This document shows, piece by piece, positions 51,310 to 59,222 of a DNA stretch of 60,024 bases (the first letter of the stretch is position 1; each line of letters opens with the position of its first letter). This stretch comes from an uncultured Butyricicoccus sp. (GTDB taxonomy: Bacteria > Bacillota > Clostridia > Oscillospirales > Butyricicoccaceae). Below the pieces are notes generated by a model. That model saw only the letters and a program-made list of their open reading frames with translations, ran no database searches and was not told the origin of the DNA. The DNA lies in contig CALWBL010000017.1 in NCBI GenBank assembly GCA_944376065.1, positions 1 to 60,024 of the forward strand, in the 5' to 3' direction. The translations under genes and the position numbers were made by a program.

Positions 51310-52671
51310 TCACATAATTTTTATCTGGAATTTTCCCTTTTGGGTTTTTTTAACTTCATATAGTACACTATCGGCTTTTTTATAAAGTTCTGTAAATGTA
51401 TTGAGTCCTTTTGTACATATTCCGCCAAAAGACACGCTTGAATTACTTTCTGGATAATTTTCCTTTATCATTTGTATATACTCCCTCATTATTCGCTTAA
51501 CTTTCCTTTCTATTGCACTAATCGATGCACAATTATGTATAAAAACTGCAAATTCATCTCCGCCTATTCTGCAAACAGTATCAGTTTTTCTAAATGAAGC
51601 ACTTAACATATCTGCAATGAAACACAGTGCTTTATCACCTTCAGCATGACCATATATATCATTGAGCTTTTTAAAATTATCAAGGTCTACCATCATAAAC
51701 AAATAAGGTGAAGATTGCAGACTTAAAGCATCAGCAATTCTTTTTTCCGCACCCTTACGGTTGTATATACCAGTTAGACTATCCCTAGAGTTTTCAACCA
51801 TAAGGTTTTCTCTAGTTTGTACCTGCTCTGATATATCAACAACCATACCAATTATAGCATCTCTGCCATCTTGTGCTATTGTTTTTCTTCCTGTTTCATA
51901 AACCCATATATAACCTTTGTTCTTTGTTTTCATTCTATATTCTACTTGATATTGATTTCCTTTTTTTAGGCCTTGAGAAATGACAGTTATAACTTTCTTG
52001 CGGTCATCTTCATGAATAGAATTTATAACCAGACCAGATATATCATCTGAAAAATCATCGTAATTATCATAACCTGACATATTAAGCATTTGGTCGTTTA
52101 TTACATAAAGAGGAAAACCATCTCCCACATATCTGCCAATAATACCACCAGGCATCATTTGATAAAAATTTTCCAAAAGCTCATTCTCAACCTCTTTGTC
52201 AATTTTTTTCATTTTTTCTGATGCAAACTTAATTGGGAAAAATTCTCCCTCCTCTTGATGACCACTGCTTTCTGACATATGGGCGGTTTGAATAAGCATT
52301 TTTCCATTTTCGTTACAGATACTACATGTGAATCTAGTTGCATATGTAATATTACTTCCATCTGGCATTTGAATAGCTATTTCTACTCTGCACAAACAGT
52401 ACCAACTGCCGTTGCATTTACTTTTTTCATGATAATCTTTTATTGTATACTTTATATGCGATGGCAAACCCTTTATTTCTGCCTCTAACAGCTTTCTAAA
52501 CTCATCTTTACCAACAGCAATTTCACCATCGCCTGTTCCGATTGTATAAACGCTGTCAGAAAGCATTGATAAAGTTTTTTCTATGTCCCTTTCATTTAAA
52601 TAATAATGAAAAAACAAATCAACTATATTGTATACCGGATTTTGGCTTTCAGAACACATACTCCCCATCAT
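51310..52671 (-). CDS. NTF2-like/PAS/GGDEF diguanylate cyclase
   Basis: Soluble signalling protein of 453 residues. The N-terminal part (about 12-125) looks like a SnoaL/NTF2-like fold (FFHYYLNERDIEKTLSMLSD, TIGTGDGEIAVGKDEFRKLL), then a PAS domain (about 170-285, ending GYIWVYETGRK and GMVVDISEQ), then GGDEF (about 295-450) with DSLTGIYNRKGAEKR and intact RIGGDEFAVFI. Two CxxC-like groups (WYCLC, FTCSIC) sit in the first domain. I start at the ATG at 52671, seven bases after GAGG; the ATG at 52677 touches that site. Its ligand is unknown. Confidence 0.88.
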   Translation of the reverse strand: MMGSMCSESQNPVYNIVDLFFHYYLNERDIEKTLSMLSDSVYTIGTGDGEIAVGKDEFRKLLEAEIKGLPSHIKYTIKDYHEKSKCNGSWYCLCRVEIAIQMPDGSNITYATRFTCSICNENGKMLIQTAHMSESSGHQEEGEFFPIKFASEKMKKIDKEVENELLENFYQMMPGGIIGRYVGDGFPLYVINDQMLNMSGYDNYDDFSDDISGLVINSIHEDDRKKVITVISQGLKKGNQYQVEYRMKTKNKGYIWVYETGRKTIAQDGRDAIIGMVVDISEQVQTRENLMVENSRDSLTGIYNRKGAEKRIADALSLQSSPYLFMMVDLDNFKKLNDIYGHAEGDKALCFIADMLSASFRKTDTVCRIGGDEFAVFIHNCASISAIERKVKRIMREYIQMIKENYPESNSSVSFGGICTKGLNTFTELYKKADSVLYEVKKTQKGKFQIKIM

Positions 52672-52677
52672 ATTCAT

Positions 52678-52968
52678 ACCTCGCTTCTACATAAATTTTA
52701 CCAAAAGACAAACAGGCCTTTTAAAGTTACTTTTTATAGCTTTATCTAGCCTATTTGCTCACACCCCAATACAACAATAAAAAGCGATTTTAAGTTTTAT
52801 CTCAATAATAATTTTTTATAATATTTTCACTTTCATTATATATTCGATACTATTTTTTGTCAATATTTCATAGGCATGTGGTTAAAACAAGACAAAAGCT
52901 CCTGTCAAAAAACAAGAGCTCTTGAAAAATCATTATGATTTTATGCTTAAATTACTAAATTACAGTAT
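52678..52968. other. Spacer holding the amidohydrolase terminator
   Basis: No gene is seen. A stem AAAAGCTC/GAGCTCTT (52894-52923) ends the leftward amidohydrolase gene. The rest is AT-rich; the GGDEF promoter must be here but is not clear. Confidence 0.5.
52894..52923 (-). terminator. Terminator of the amidohydrolase gene
   Basis: 8-bp stem AAGAGCTC/GAGCTTTT with one G-T pair and a 14-base T-rich loop read leftward; followed by GTCTTGTTTT. Confidence 0.5.
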
Positions 52969-54555
52969 TTAAAGTTTATTATATATAACCTTACCATTTT
53001 TTATAGTTTGCAAGACAGTTATATCCTTTATTTTTGTAGGTTGTATTTTAGTTATATCATCACTTAGGATAACCAAATCCGCTTGCTTATTTGCGCTTAT
53101 ACTGCCCTTTATATTTTCCTCAAAATATTGATATGCTGCATTTATTGTAACAGCTTTTAAAGCATCAATTATTGGTATTCGTTCATCCTCTCCCAAAGTG
53201 ACACCATTTTTAGTTTTTCTGTTAACTGCACACCATATAGTTTCCAACATATTAGGCTCAATCACAGGAGAATCTTGGTGAAAAGTAAATTTAATTGATT
53301 GTTTTAATGCAGAATTTGCACAACTTATCTTACTTGCACGTTCAATTCCTAAGTTTTTTATATGAATATCACCCCAATGATAAACATGGGCAATAAAAAA
53401 CGATGGTATCATGCCAAATTTTTTAACTTTTTGAAGTTGGTCTTTCCTAAGCAACTGTGCATGAATAATTACTGGTCTAATATTTGGGGCTTTATTAACC
53501 TTGGAGATTGCCTTTTCATATACTTTTAAATACTGTTCTACTGCTGCATCTCCATTACAATGTGCTAAAATCTGTTTATTTTCGTCTATGGCTCTATTGA
53601 TATAAGTTAATAACTGTTCATCTGTTAATGTCTGATAGCCTGTATATGAGTTTTCCGCGTTCTCATATGGTTTGGATAACCATGCAGTTCTGGCCTGTGG
53701 TGAGCCGTCTAAAAACACCTTATACCCACCAATTTTGAAATGGTTATGATATTTACTATCTGGAAATTTTTCAAGTACTTGTGTGCAATTTCTAAGGTCC
53801 AGATAACCGATGAGATCTAGTTTTAATAATTTTTCATAACAAAGCAACTGTATCATATTTTCCATAGTGTCTATTATCATACCCTCCTGCATAGTGGTTA
53901 TGCCATATGATGCATAGTGCTGCTGTGCTTTTATATATGCCGACTTTATTTCTTCCATTGTAGGCATCGGCATTTTTTGCATATAATGAATAAGTGCATT
54001 TTCTTCAACATAACCTGTAAGTCTGCCATTTTTTTGTTCTATTTTACCACCTTCTGGTGACTTTGTATTTATGTCTATTCCAAGAATGTTTAAGGCACAT
54101 GTATTGAATACACCTGTATGACCTGATTTATGCTCTAACAGTATTGGATTTTGATTAGCTGCTTTATCTAAAATTTCACGGTCTGGAACGACTTCTTCTT
54201 CAAGTTGATTCATGTCAAAATCCTTAACTGTTATCCATTTTCCATTTGGTACATTATTTTCAACTATATATTCGCTTATAGTCCTTATAATATCATCAAA
54301 ATTTCTGCATTTTGCAACTGATGGCTGTAATAGTGATATAGCATAGCTTGAAAAGTGACTATGAGCATCTATAAATCCTGGAATCATGGTTTTTCCATTA
54401 AGATTTATCTTCTCCGCCCCATATGAAAGTTTAATTAAGTCATCATATTTTCCAACATTCGTTATCTTATCATTTTGCACCAATACTGCCTGTGCATTTG
54501 GCGTTTTATCGTCCATTGTCAAAATATTACCATTAAAATAAAGTTTTTTGCCCAT
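52969..54555 (-). CDS. YtcJ-type amidohydrolase
   Basis: TIM-barrel metal-dependent hydrolase of 528 residues (amidohydrolase family 3). Metal sites in order: GFIDAHSHF (about 58-66), a Glu/Lys region LLEHKSGHTGVFN, LAHCNGDAAVEQYL (about 331), IIHAQLL and FHQDSPV (about 443). A beta-sandwich domain is formed by the two ends (GKKLYFNGNILTMDD at the start, NGKVIY at the end). Substrates in the family include N-acyl and formyl amides; this one's is unknown. AAAGGAAT precedes ATG. Single gene. Confidence 0.92.
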   Translation of the reverse strand: MGKKLYFNGNILTMDDKTPNAQAVLVQNDKITNVGKYDDLIKLSYGAEKINLNGKTMIPGFIDAHSHFSSYAISLLQPSVAKCRNFDDIIRTISEYIVENNVPNGKWITVKDFDMNQLEEEVVPDREILDKAANQNPILLEHKSGHTGVFNTCALNILGIDINTKSPEGGKIEQKNGRLTGYVEENALIHYMQKMPMPTMEEIKSAYIKAQQHYASYGITTMQEGMIIDTMENMIQLLCYEKLLKLDLIGYLDLRNCTQVLEKFPDSKYHNHFKIGGYKVFLDGSPQARTAWLSKPYENAENSYTGYQTLTDEQLLTYINRAIDENKQILAHCNGDAAVEQYLKVYEKAISKVNKAPNIRPVIIHAQLLRKDQLQKVKKFGMIPSFFIAHVYHWGDIHIKNLGIERASKISCANSALKQSIKFTFHQDSPVIEPNMLETIWCAVNRKTKNGVTLGEDERIPIIDALKAVTINAAYQYFEENIKGSISANKQADLVILSDDITKIQPTKIKDITVLQTIKNGKVIYNKL

Positions 54556-54717
54556 TTCAAAAATTCCTTTCGCAAAACCAAAAGCATGAATCGTTTTTGA
54601 CAGTTAAAGGATATAATATTTATCCCTATATTATAATGTGCCATATTACAAACTTTAATATAAAAACATTTAATATTTAATAATTATTACTATACTCAAA
54701 CTATAATTATTTACAGT
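54556..54717. other. AT-rich spacer at the island boundary
   Basis: No gene or motif seen; the amidohydrolase promoter should be here. The change in composition to the right (54.8 kb on) marks the start of mobile-element remnants. Confidence 0.4.
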
Positions 54718-54771
54718 TACAAACTACCACAAATGCTTGCAGAGCTTTGCGAGCTAGAAAATAAAAATTAA
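54718..54771 (+). pseudogene. Possible 3' remnant of a lost gene
   Basis: An open reading stretch of 17 codons, YKLPQMLAELCELENKN then TAA, lies directly before a terminator hairpin. It reads like a protein C-terminus, with no start or upstream body. Too short to name. Confidence 0.3.
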
Positions 54772-54780
54772 AATAATAAA

Positions 54781-54808
54781 AAACAGATTGCCTAAATGCA
54801 GTCTGTTT
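54781..54808 (+). terminator. Terminator after the remnant ORF
   Basis: Stem AAACAGA-T-TGC/GCA-G-TCTGTTT with one mismatch, followed by TTAATTTCG. Confidence 0.6.
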
Positions 54809-54840
54809 TTAATTTCGTATAAATAGTAAAACACAAGGTA

Positions 54841-54956
54841 AACTTCATCAAATACCAGAGCCATCCAGTATTCCTTTTTCATCCTACTACTTGCCGTCGT
54901 TGATCTGGTAAATCACTTGGAAAGGTAGCAAAATCTTCACTCTTGGCAGCGTTCCC
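54841..54956 (-). pseudogene. Fragments of two overlapping mobile-element genes
   Basis: Leftward, the C-terminus of one protein (NAAKSEDFATFPSDLPDQRR, then QVVG and stop at 54879) overlaps by ATGA the start of another (MKKEYWMALVFDEV, from 54882), which then breaks off near 54841. Tight gene overlap and higher GC than the surroundings are typical of conjugative elements. I recall similar tails from clostridial integrative elements but cannot name the genes. Confidence 0.4.
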
Positions 54957-55025
54957 TCAGTGGTCCCGTGCTATTTAGTTGTTGCTGCTTAGGGGTGTAG
55001 CCCCTCTTTTCCCCGCTTTCTATGG

Positions 55026-55054
55026 TTGAATTGTACATAGTTTTTAGATATAAT
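55026..55054 (+). promoter_or_regulatory. Promoter of the DUF6881 gene
   Basis: TTGAAT, a 17-base spacer, TATAAT, 53 bases before the ATG. Confidence 0.75.
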
Positions 55055-55106
55055 GAAATCGAAAAATCAGAAGTTGTAAAGAATATGAGGAGGAGATTTT
55101 ATCACT

Positions 55107-55418
55107 ATGCTGACTCATGTTGAGTATATAAAGTTATTCATGAAGTACGAATCCGATGATATGCCAGTTGTGTATTTTTATGAAGTTGATTTAGATGATG
55201 AGCGTTTTTGCCATAGAGCAATAGAAGTCTTTGCAAACGGACAGGTTAATTTAATTGATGACCTTTATTGCGATGTTATAGAGGCTCTTCCTATTCCAAC
55301 GAAAGAGGAATTTAATTCTAATATATGGGGTAATGGTTTTCGAGCCTTTGTAGTTTCCAAAGATGAATTTGAAAAAGTTTGGGAAAGTGACGTTTATAAA
55401 GGTAATTTATCTATATAA
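55107..55418 (+). CDS. DUF6881-like small protein (putative immunity protein)
   Basis: Acidic cytosolic protein of 103 residues. The pattern of a YFYEVDLDDERFCHRAIEVF strand pair, followed by LPIPTKEEFNS and a final SKDEFEKVWES, matches what I remember of DUF6881, a family found near toxin and immunity genes. No catalytic motif is seen. The ribosome site AGGAGGAG is excellent and a consensus promoter lies upstream, so it is probably expressed. It stands directly before a broken controller gene and a restriction-enzyme-like gene. The immunity role is inference. Confidence 0.6.
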   Translation: MLTHVEYIKLFMKYESDDMPVVYFYEVDLDDERFCHRAIEVFANGQVNLIDDLYCDVIEALPIPTKEEFNSNIWGNGFRAFVVSKDEFEKVWESDVYKGNLSI

Positions 55419-55420
55419 TT

Positions 55421-55642
55421 AGAGTTTTCGGAACAAATATTAAATACTACCATCAAATACTTAACCCTTCCCAAGAGGCATTTGCATAAAAGTATGATAT
55501 GCATAGAACATATATCAGCACCATCGAATGTTTCCGGCGAAGTATATACCTTGAAAACATACAAAGAATTGCTGACACACTCAAAGTAGAAGCATGTCAA
55601 CTACTTGTTGAAAATAAGGAGGACAAACAGAATGACAGATGA
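55421..55642 (+). pseudogene. XRE-type controller regulator, nonsense mutated
   Basis: In one frame the DNA reads FGTNIKYYHQILNPSQEAFA, stop (TAA, 55487-55489), KYDMHRTYISTIECFRR, then SIYLENIQRIADTLKVEACQ and LLVENKEDKQNDR. This is a classical helix-turn-helix regulator (SQEAFA, HRTYIS and LENIQRIADTL) with one in-frame stop where Glu or Lys is expected and no clear start. It runs 11 bases into the next gene, the gene order C-R usual for restriction systems with a controller protein. It is probably inactive unless the stop is read through. Confidence 0.65.
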
Positions 55643-56177
55643 AATCAGAGAATTTAGAGACGGAATTTTTGCACTTCGGACACGCAGATTCGGAACAGTT
55701 GCAGAAATCATGATTGAGGCTCTCTATAACTTCACTAAGTCCCACAATCAGTTCCACGACCGATATGACGAAGTTGGACGCCAGAGAATTGAAATCAAGT
55801 TCTCTACTGTCATGAAAGCAAACAAAGCTGTGATTAACCGTCATAATGTTATTGACCAGTGCAAAAAAGCCAATCTTGGCAACCGTGCATTAAACAGCAA
55901 CGATAGGTATGACTATGACTTTGACTGCAATATACAACAGGTGAAGCGCTTGGAGTTTGATGTACTCTACTACGGTCTGTTCTTTGCTGATCGTATTGCC
56001 ATTTTCAAAATGCGCTCAGATGAAATACTGTCCTGCCTTGGCTACTCCGACAAACAGCATAAGGGCAATAAAGGTGAGGGTCAGTTCCATTTGAATCGCA
56101 ACAGCATCGACTACCATATGCAACACCATTTTGTTCAGTGGCTTACATATGAAGAACTATACCATCTTCTTAATTAG
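55632..56177 (+). CDS. Putative type II restriction endonuclease
   Basis: Protein of 181 residues. A PD-(D/E)xK-like core is visible: FGTVAEIMIEALYNF (helix with Glu, about 20), then RYDEVGRQRIEIKFSTVMKA, in which YDEV and E-I-K (about 57-59) could be the catalytic acid and ExK. A later block EFDVLYYGLFFADRIAIFKM fits the beta sheet of such enzymes. ATG 55632 has AATAAGGAGG. The start overlaps a broken controller gene, which supports a restriction role. No methyltransferase gene is seen in the window. Function is inferred from motif and context. Confidence 0.55.
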   Translation: MTDEIREFRDGIFALRTRRFGTVAEIMIEALYNFTKSHNQFHDRYDEVGRQRIEIKFSTVMKANKAVINRHNVIDQCKKANLGNRALNSNDRYDYDFDCNIQQVKRLEFDVLYYGLFFADRIAIFKMRSDEILSCLGYSDKQHKGNKGEGQFHLNRNSIDYHMQHHFVQWLTYEELYHLLN

Positions 56178-56228
56178 TTACTCGGCCAGATAGTTCACGG
56201 TATCGGCAGACTTTTGGAGATTTTCCAC

Positions 56229-56420
56229 CTAAGCCTTGCCGCTCCACACGATCTCGTTGCGTGTACCGTAGTAGGCTCTCAGCAGGTTCGCCCACGCCTC
56301 TCTCCACTGTTGCAGGGTTTCCGAGTGGCATCAGTCGGTGGTGGAAACCGCGTCAAAGAGAGGCTTGCCCTTCTAGTCCAAAATATGGTTGCCATCCTCC
56401 CCCAGCCGGTACACCTGACG
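56229..56420 (-). pseudogene. Relaxase (MobA/MobL-like) fragment with two stops
   Basis: Leftward the frame reads RQVYRLGEDGNHILD, stop (56373-56375), KGKPLFDAVSTTD, stop (56331-56333), then CHSETLQQWREAWANLL and a stop at 56229. The STTDW...ETLxxWRxAWA pattern is typical of MobQ relaxases of Gram-positive plasmids and integrative elements, with Trp of TTDW mutated to TGA. The surrounding DNA (about 56.2-56.6 kb) is clearly GC-richer than the chromosome. No intact part is present. Confidence 0.45.
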
Positions 56421-56695
56421 CTGCTATCGTTCTGCAAGACAATATCAAATCTGTACGCAAGAGCTGAGTGCCCTTGTCGCGCTCCGCTTCACCTGTGTCA
56501 CCCTGAAGGAGCAAGATTGGTCGCACCGCTGGTGGACAGCTGGTATTTATTTATAAAAGTTTGGGGCAGGGTAGCCCGATGGAGGGTGGGTTGATAAATG
56601 AGAAGTTGTTATTTTACATTTTTTGCTACATAACGCTGCTTAGGTTTTGGTTGGCTTGTCTTAACACAAAATCCTCGGTTTCCGGCAGCTGGCTC
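56421..56695. other. Degraded GC-rich mobile DNA, no intact gene
   Basis: Long open frames here (for example a 126-codon frame from 56214) have no ribosome site and no protein-like composition. They reflect GC-rich remnant DNA read in the wrong frame. At about 56590 composition falls back to AT-rich. Confidence 0.45.
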
Positions 56696-56731
56696 CACTA
56701 TTCTGTGGTTTCATTGTACCACGGAATAGTG
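56696..56731. repeat. Strong 14-bp hairpin
   Basis: CACTATTCTGTGGT and ACCACGGAATAGTG with one wobble mismatch and loop TTCATTGT, in non-coding DNA of the island. No T-tract follows, so it is not a plain terminator; an element end or attenuator is possible. Confidence 0.6.
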
Positions 56732-56777
56732 CTAGCTCTATAGTGGCAAAACTGTTAAGTCTGCTTCTTTATGATTT

Positions 56778-56954
56778 GTCAAATTACTGATTAAGAATGA
56801 TACAACTGTCAATGAAAACAAGGGAGATTACATCGTTACAGAGGACAAGAACGATGCCACGGTTGCGGAAGATAGCGAAGAAACGAGCGCAAGTGGATCG
56901 GGCGCTTTCCGAACAATGATTGAGCGATATATGCAGATGGCGCAAATGCTTTAG
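56778..56954 (+). pseudogene. 3' fragment of an unknown gene with an acidic tail
   Basis: An open frame after a TGA reads VKLLIKNDTTVNENKGDYIV, then TEDKNDATVAEDSEETSASG and GAFRTMIERYMQMAQML, stop. Biased composition and the near-repeat NDTTVNEN/NDATVAED look like a real protein C-terminus whose front part is lost. It is followed by a terminator at 57009. I do not recognise the family. Confidence 0.4.
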
Positions 56955-57008
56955 ACGCATACTGCGGAGGTTTCACGAGTAAGCGCTCTCGTGTGATGTT
57001 TTCAAAGT

Positions 57009-57055
57009 CTAAAACGACAAAACCATTCATGACTATTGTCGTTTTAGGCTTTTAT
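57009..57055 (+). terminator. Terminator after the acidic-tail fragment
   Basis: 12-bp stem CTAAAACGACAA/TTGTCGTTTTAG with a 15-base loop, followed by GCTTTTATTTG. A smaller CACGAG/CTCGTG hairpin lies at 56974-56993. Confidence 0.7.
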
Positions 57056-57267
57056 TTGTGAAATCTTTTCTTTTCGGAAATGTGAATGCTGGCGGTCAAT
57101 CAAATTTTCTGCGCTTATTTACAAACCATGATCATTTGCGCATCAGTATTGTCATTTCCGTACCCCTCAAGGAGATTTATGACGCTCCAAAAGCCTAAAC
57201 CAGCCTTAAGGGCAATAACGAGAGTTTATAATACGCTTACTGCGCCACAATCTCAAGAGGTATGAAT

Positions 57268-57392
57268 ATGGATTACATGACATTGAAAGAAGTGAGCTCA
57301 AAATTGGGCGTTTCAGCCTGTCAAATAAATTATTATTGCTCTGCAGGTCGTATTCCCGGCGCTGTAAAAATGGCAAGTATATTCGGCACTTG
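57268..57392 (+). pseudogene. Excisionase-type HTH protein, truncated
   Basis: MDYMTLKEVSSKLGVSACQI, NYYCSAGRIPGAVKM, ASIFGT and stop (40 codons): a helix-turn-helix of the sort that begins small excisionase/MerR-like proteins of integrative elements, where the text normally continues with IPKDAEKP. AAGAGG lies before the ATG. The 3' part was replaced by a permease gene fragment through deletion. It is probably not functional. Confidence 0.55.
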
Positions 57393-57638
57393 ACCTGGAA
57401 GAGTTTACAGGTTAGCTATACCAGAAATTTGATTGCTTTGGTGGCAATCGTCCTAACAACAGTGCTATTCACCTCTCTTTTAACCATTGCTCTGTCCATC
57501 AACGAAGGCATCACACAATCTAACTTTCGCCAAGTGGAAGGATTTTCCTACGGTTGCCTCAAATACATAACGGAGCAACAATTTGAGCATCGGTACGCTG
57601 GCTGCTATGCAATCATTCAGAATAGCGCAAATCAGTAA
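57336..57638 (+). pseudogene. FtsX-like ABC permease, N-terminal fragment
   Basis: From about 57365 the frame reads NGKYIRHLTWKSLQVSY, TRNLIALVAIVLTTVLFTSL, then SINEGITQSNFRQVEGFSYG and CLKYITEQQF, the start of an FtsX-type permease as carried by clostridial integrative elements. After about 57580 the similarity ends. The first 10 codons derive from the neighbouring HTH gene in another frame. It is a fragment of an 800-residue class of protein. Confidence 0.55.
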
Positions 57639-57799
57639 CCCGAAAATAAATTTATGAAAGCCTGATTTTTTCTTCCTGATAAGCCACAATACAGACCAAA
57701 ATAAAGTGACTGCTGGTAAAATAATCCTGTCACACACATCCATATCGTGAACAGTTCAAACAAAATAGCTACAATGACAACCCTGGAGCCAACTCTCAT
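57585..57799 (-). pseudogene. Frameshifted membrane protein fragment
   Basis: Leftward, two frames join: MRVGSRVVIVAILFELFTIW then, after a shift near 57725, DRIILPAVTLFWSVLWLIRK and FHKFIFGLLICAIL. Together they describe two or three TM helices of one protein. It is cut by the permease fragment on the opposite strand. No family recognised. Confidence 0.35.
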
Positions 57800-57951
57800 G
57801 TGCGGTAAACTGGCACAAACATTAGAATAGACAGTTACCCTGCTATTTTCTAAAATGAAGTAGGTAAACTGGTGGAAATTTATCCTTGATAGTGGTAAAA
57901 TGAAATATAAGACAGAGCGAAAAATCGGAATTGGCGAGGAAATGGGGGTTG

Positions 57952-58230
57952 ATGGTGTTTGGAATAAAATGTTATTGTTGTGGAAAAGTGTATCCAAAGG
58001 ATAATCTCTTTTATTGTGAAGAATGTCTTATTAAATTGGGTAACGCATTTGAAACAGGGCAAGGCGTTATTTTAAATCCAGAACATTGCGAACATTGTAT
58101 TTCTTGTGGTGAATATGAGGATAGACAAATTGTTCATACAGGTAATACTGGACTTTTTCCTACACATCCTAGAGATACACTTCCTATATGTGACAAGTGT
58201 GTGCAAGAAGAACTTAAAAAATATAAGTAA
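57952..58230 (+). CDS. Small multi-CxxC zinc-ribbon protein
   Basis: Protein of 92 residues with cysteine pairs CYCC (about 7), CEEC (about 22), CEHCISC (about 46-52) and CDKC near the end, enough for two zinc sites. No catalytic motif. I start at ATG 57952 (MVFGIKCYCC), preceded by GGGGG; an upstream ATG at 57931 has no ribosome site. It sits alone among mobile debris, but its reading frame is intact and its codon use is like the chromosome, so it may be a live cargo gene. Function unknown. Confidence 0.6.
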   Translation: MVFGIKCYCCGKVYPKDNLFYCEECLIKLGNAFETGQGVILNPEHCEHCISCGEYEDRQIVHTGNTGLFPTHPRDTLPICDKCVQEELKKYK

Positions 58231-58323
58231 AAGTGATTGTTAACTTCACATTTATTGGGGAGTTGCAATAGCGATTGATTAGACCAATGCCCCCATTATT
58301 TTATAACAAGGAGAAGACAAACT

Positions 58324-59046
58324 GTGGAGAACAAAAAATATTCCCCTATTTCCATTTTGAAAATTGCATTAGGGATCGTCTTTGCCGTATGGCTGATGAT
58401 GTGTGCCCCAACCGGCTGGATTTATGACCTTTTGGCTGGGACGGGGACAGGACAGGGCCAGATGCCGGATTCTTCTGTTCCTGTGGTACATATCCAGGCC
58501 GATGTGGAGGATTCCTATTTTCAAAACACACCCGTTACGGCATCCAAAGAGGGCCTGATCCAGTGTCCCCTTCTGCGCCTACGCGATTTGGAGTATGCGG
58601 GGGAGCACACCTCTGTCAGAAAAAGCGTAAAGAGAACGGTGTTTATTTCTGAATACATTCCCATGGCCTATTCCATCGGTCCGGTAAGGAGCTTTCTTCT
58701 TGACTTCCTGATGTCTGGCCTTTATAACAGCTACTACCTGGCCCCGCTGGAGGACGGTTCCTATGTCTGCGTATACTTTGACGACTACCTCATGCTCCGC
58801 CCTGGCGAGGAACTGCCCACAGGCTATGTGCGCTATGCCACCGCAGACGAGCAGATAATGCTCCGAGGACTGGAGGACAGCTATGAGGTCAATCCCATGT
58901 TTGTACTGGATATGTACCGCCACGGCAAGGTTAACTGGATGCTGGACTTCGTGATCCGCGCTGGTGTCGGGATTCTTCTGCTGGTGGTCGGCCCGGCCAT
59001 AGCAAGAGGGATAAAAAAGGTTATCCGCCACAAATCGGAAGAATGA
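58324..59046 (+). CDS. GC-rich orphan membrane protein
   Basis: Protein of 240 residues with TM helices at about 9-27 and 211-229 and an extracytoplasmic or luminal domain between them. The topology suggests two anchored ends. Base composition is above 50% GC with many CTG, GAG and GCC codons, unlike the 30-38% of nearly all other genes here, so it was acquired recently. GTG start with AAGGAG upstream. I do not recognise a family with certainty (it may belong to a DUF6709-like group). Confidence 0.6.
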   Translation: MENKKYSPISILKIALGIVFAVWLMMCAPTGWIYDLLAGTGTGQGQMPDSSVPVVHIQADVEDSYFQNTPVTASKEGLIQCPLLRLRDLEYAGEHTSVRKSVKRTVFISEYIPMAYSIGPVRSFLLDFLMSGLYNSYYLAPLEDGSYVCVYFDDYLMLRPGEELPTGYVRYATADEQIMLRGLEDSYEVNPMFVLDMYRHGKVNWMLDFVIRAGVGILLLVVGPAIARGIKKVIRHKSEE

Positions 59047-59182
59047 ATAAAGCAACAAATCGGAATTGGTAGATCAATTATGGTGAATAACTCGTAAGTC
59101 CAGTTCTTACCACAGTTATTCCATAATCGTTCCATTTCGTATTTTAATACTGATAGAATCGAAGTTTAGTTTAATATAAAAA

Positions 59183-59203
59183 GGCTGCTTAATAAAAGCA
59201 GCC
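59183..59203 (-). terminator. Terminator after the HicB fragment
   Basis: Stem GGCTGCTT/AAGCAGCC with a 5-base loop, followed leftward by TTTTTATATT. Confidence 0.75.
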
Positions 59204-59222
59204 AATGAGATAATATAAAAGA

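Noticed and set aside
56214..56594. A 126-codon open frame on the plus strand
   Set aside because: No ribosome site, odd composition, and the opposite strand carries relaxase-like text; it is a shadow in GC-rich debris.
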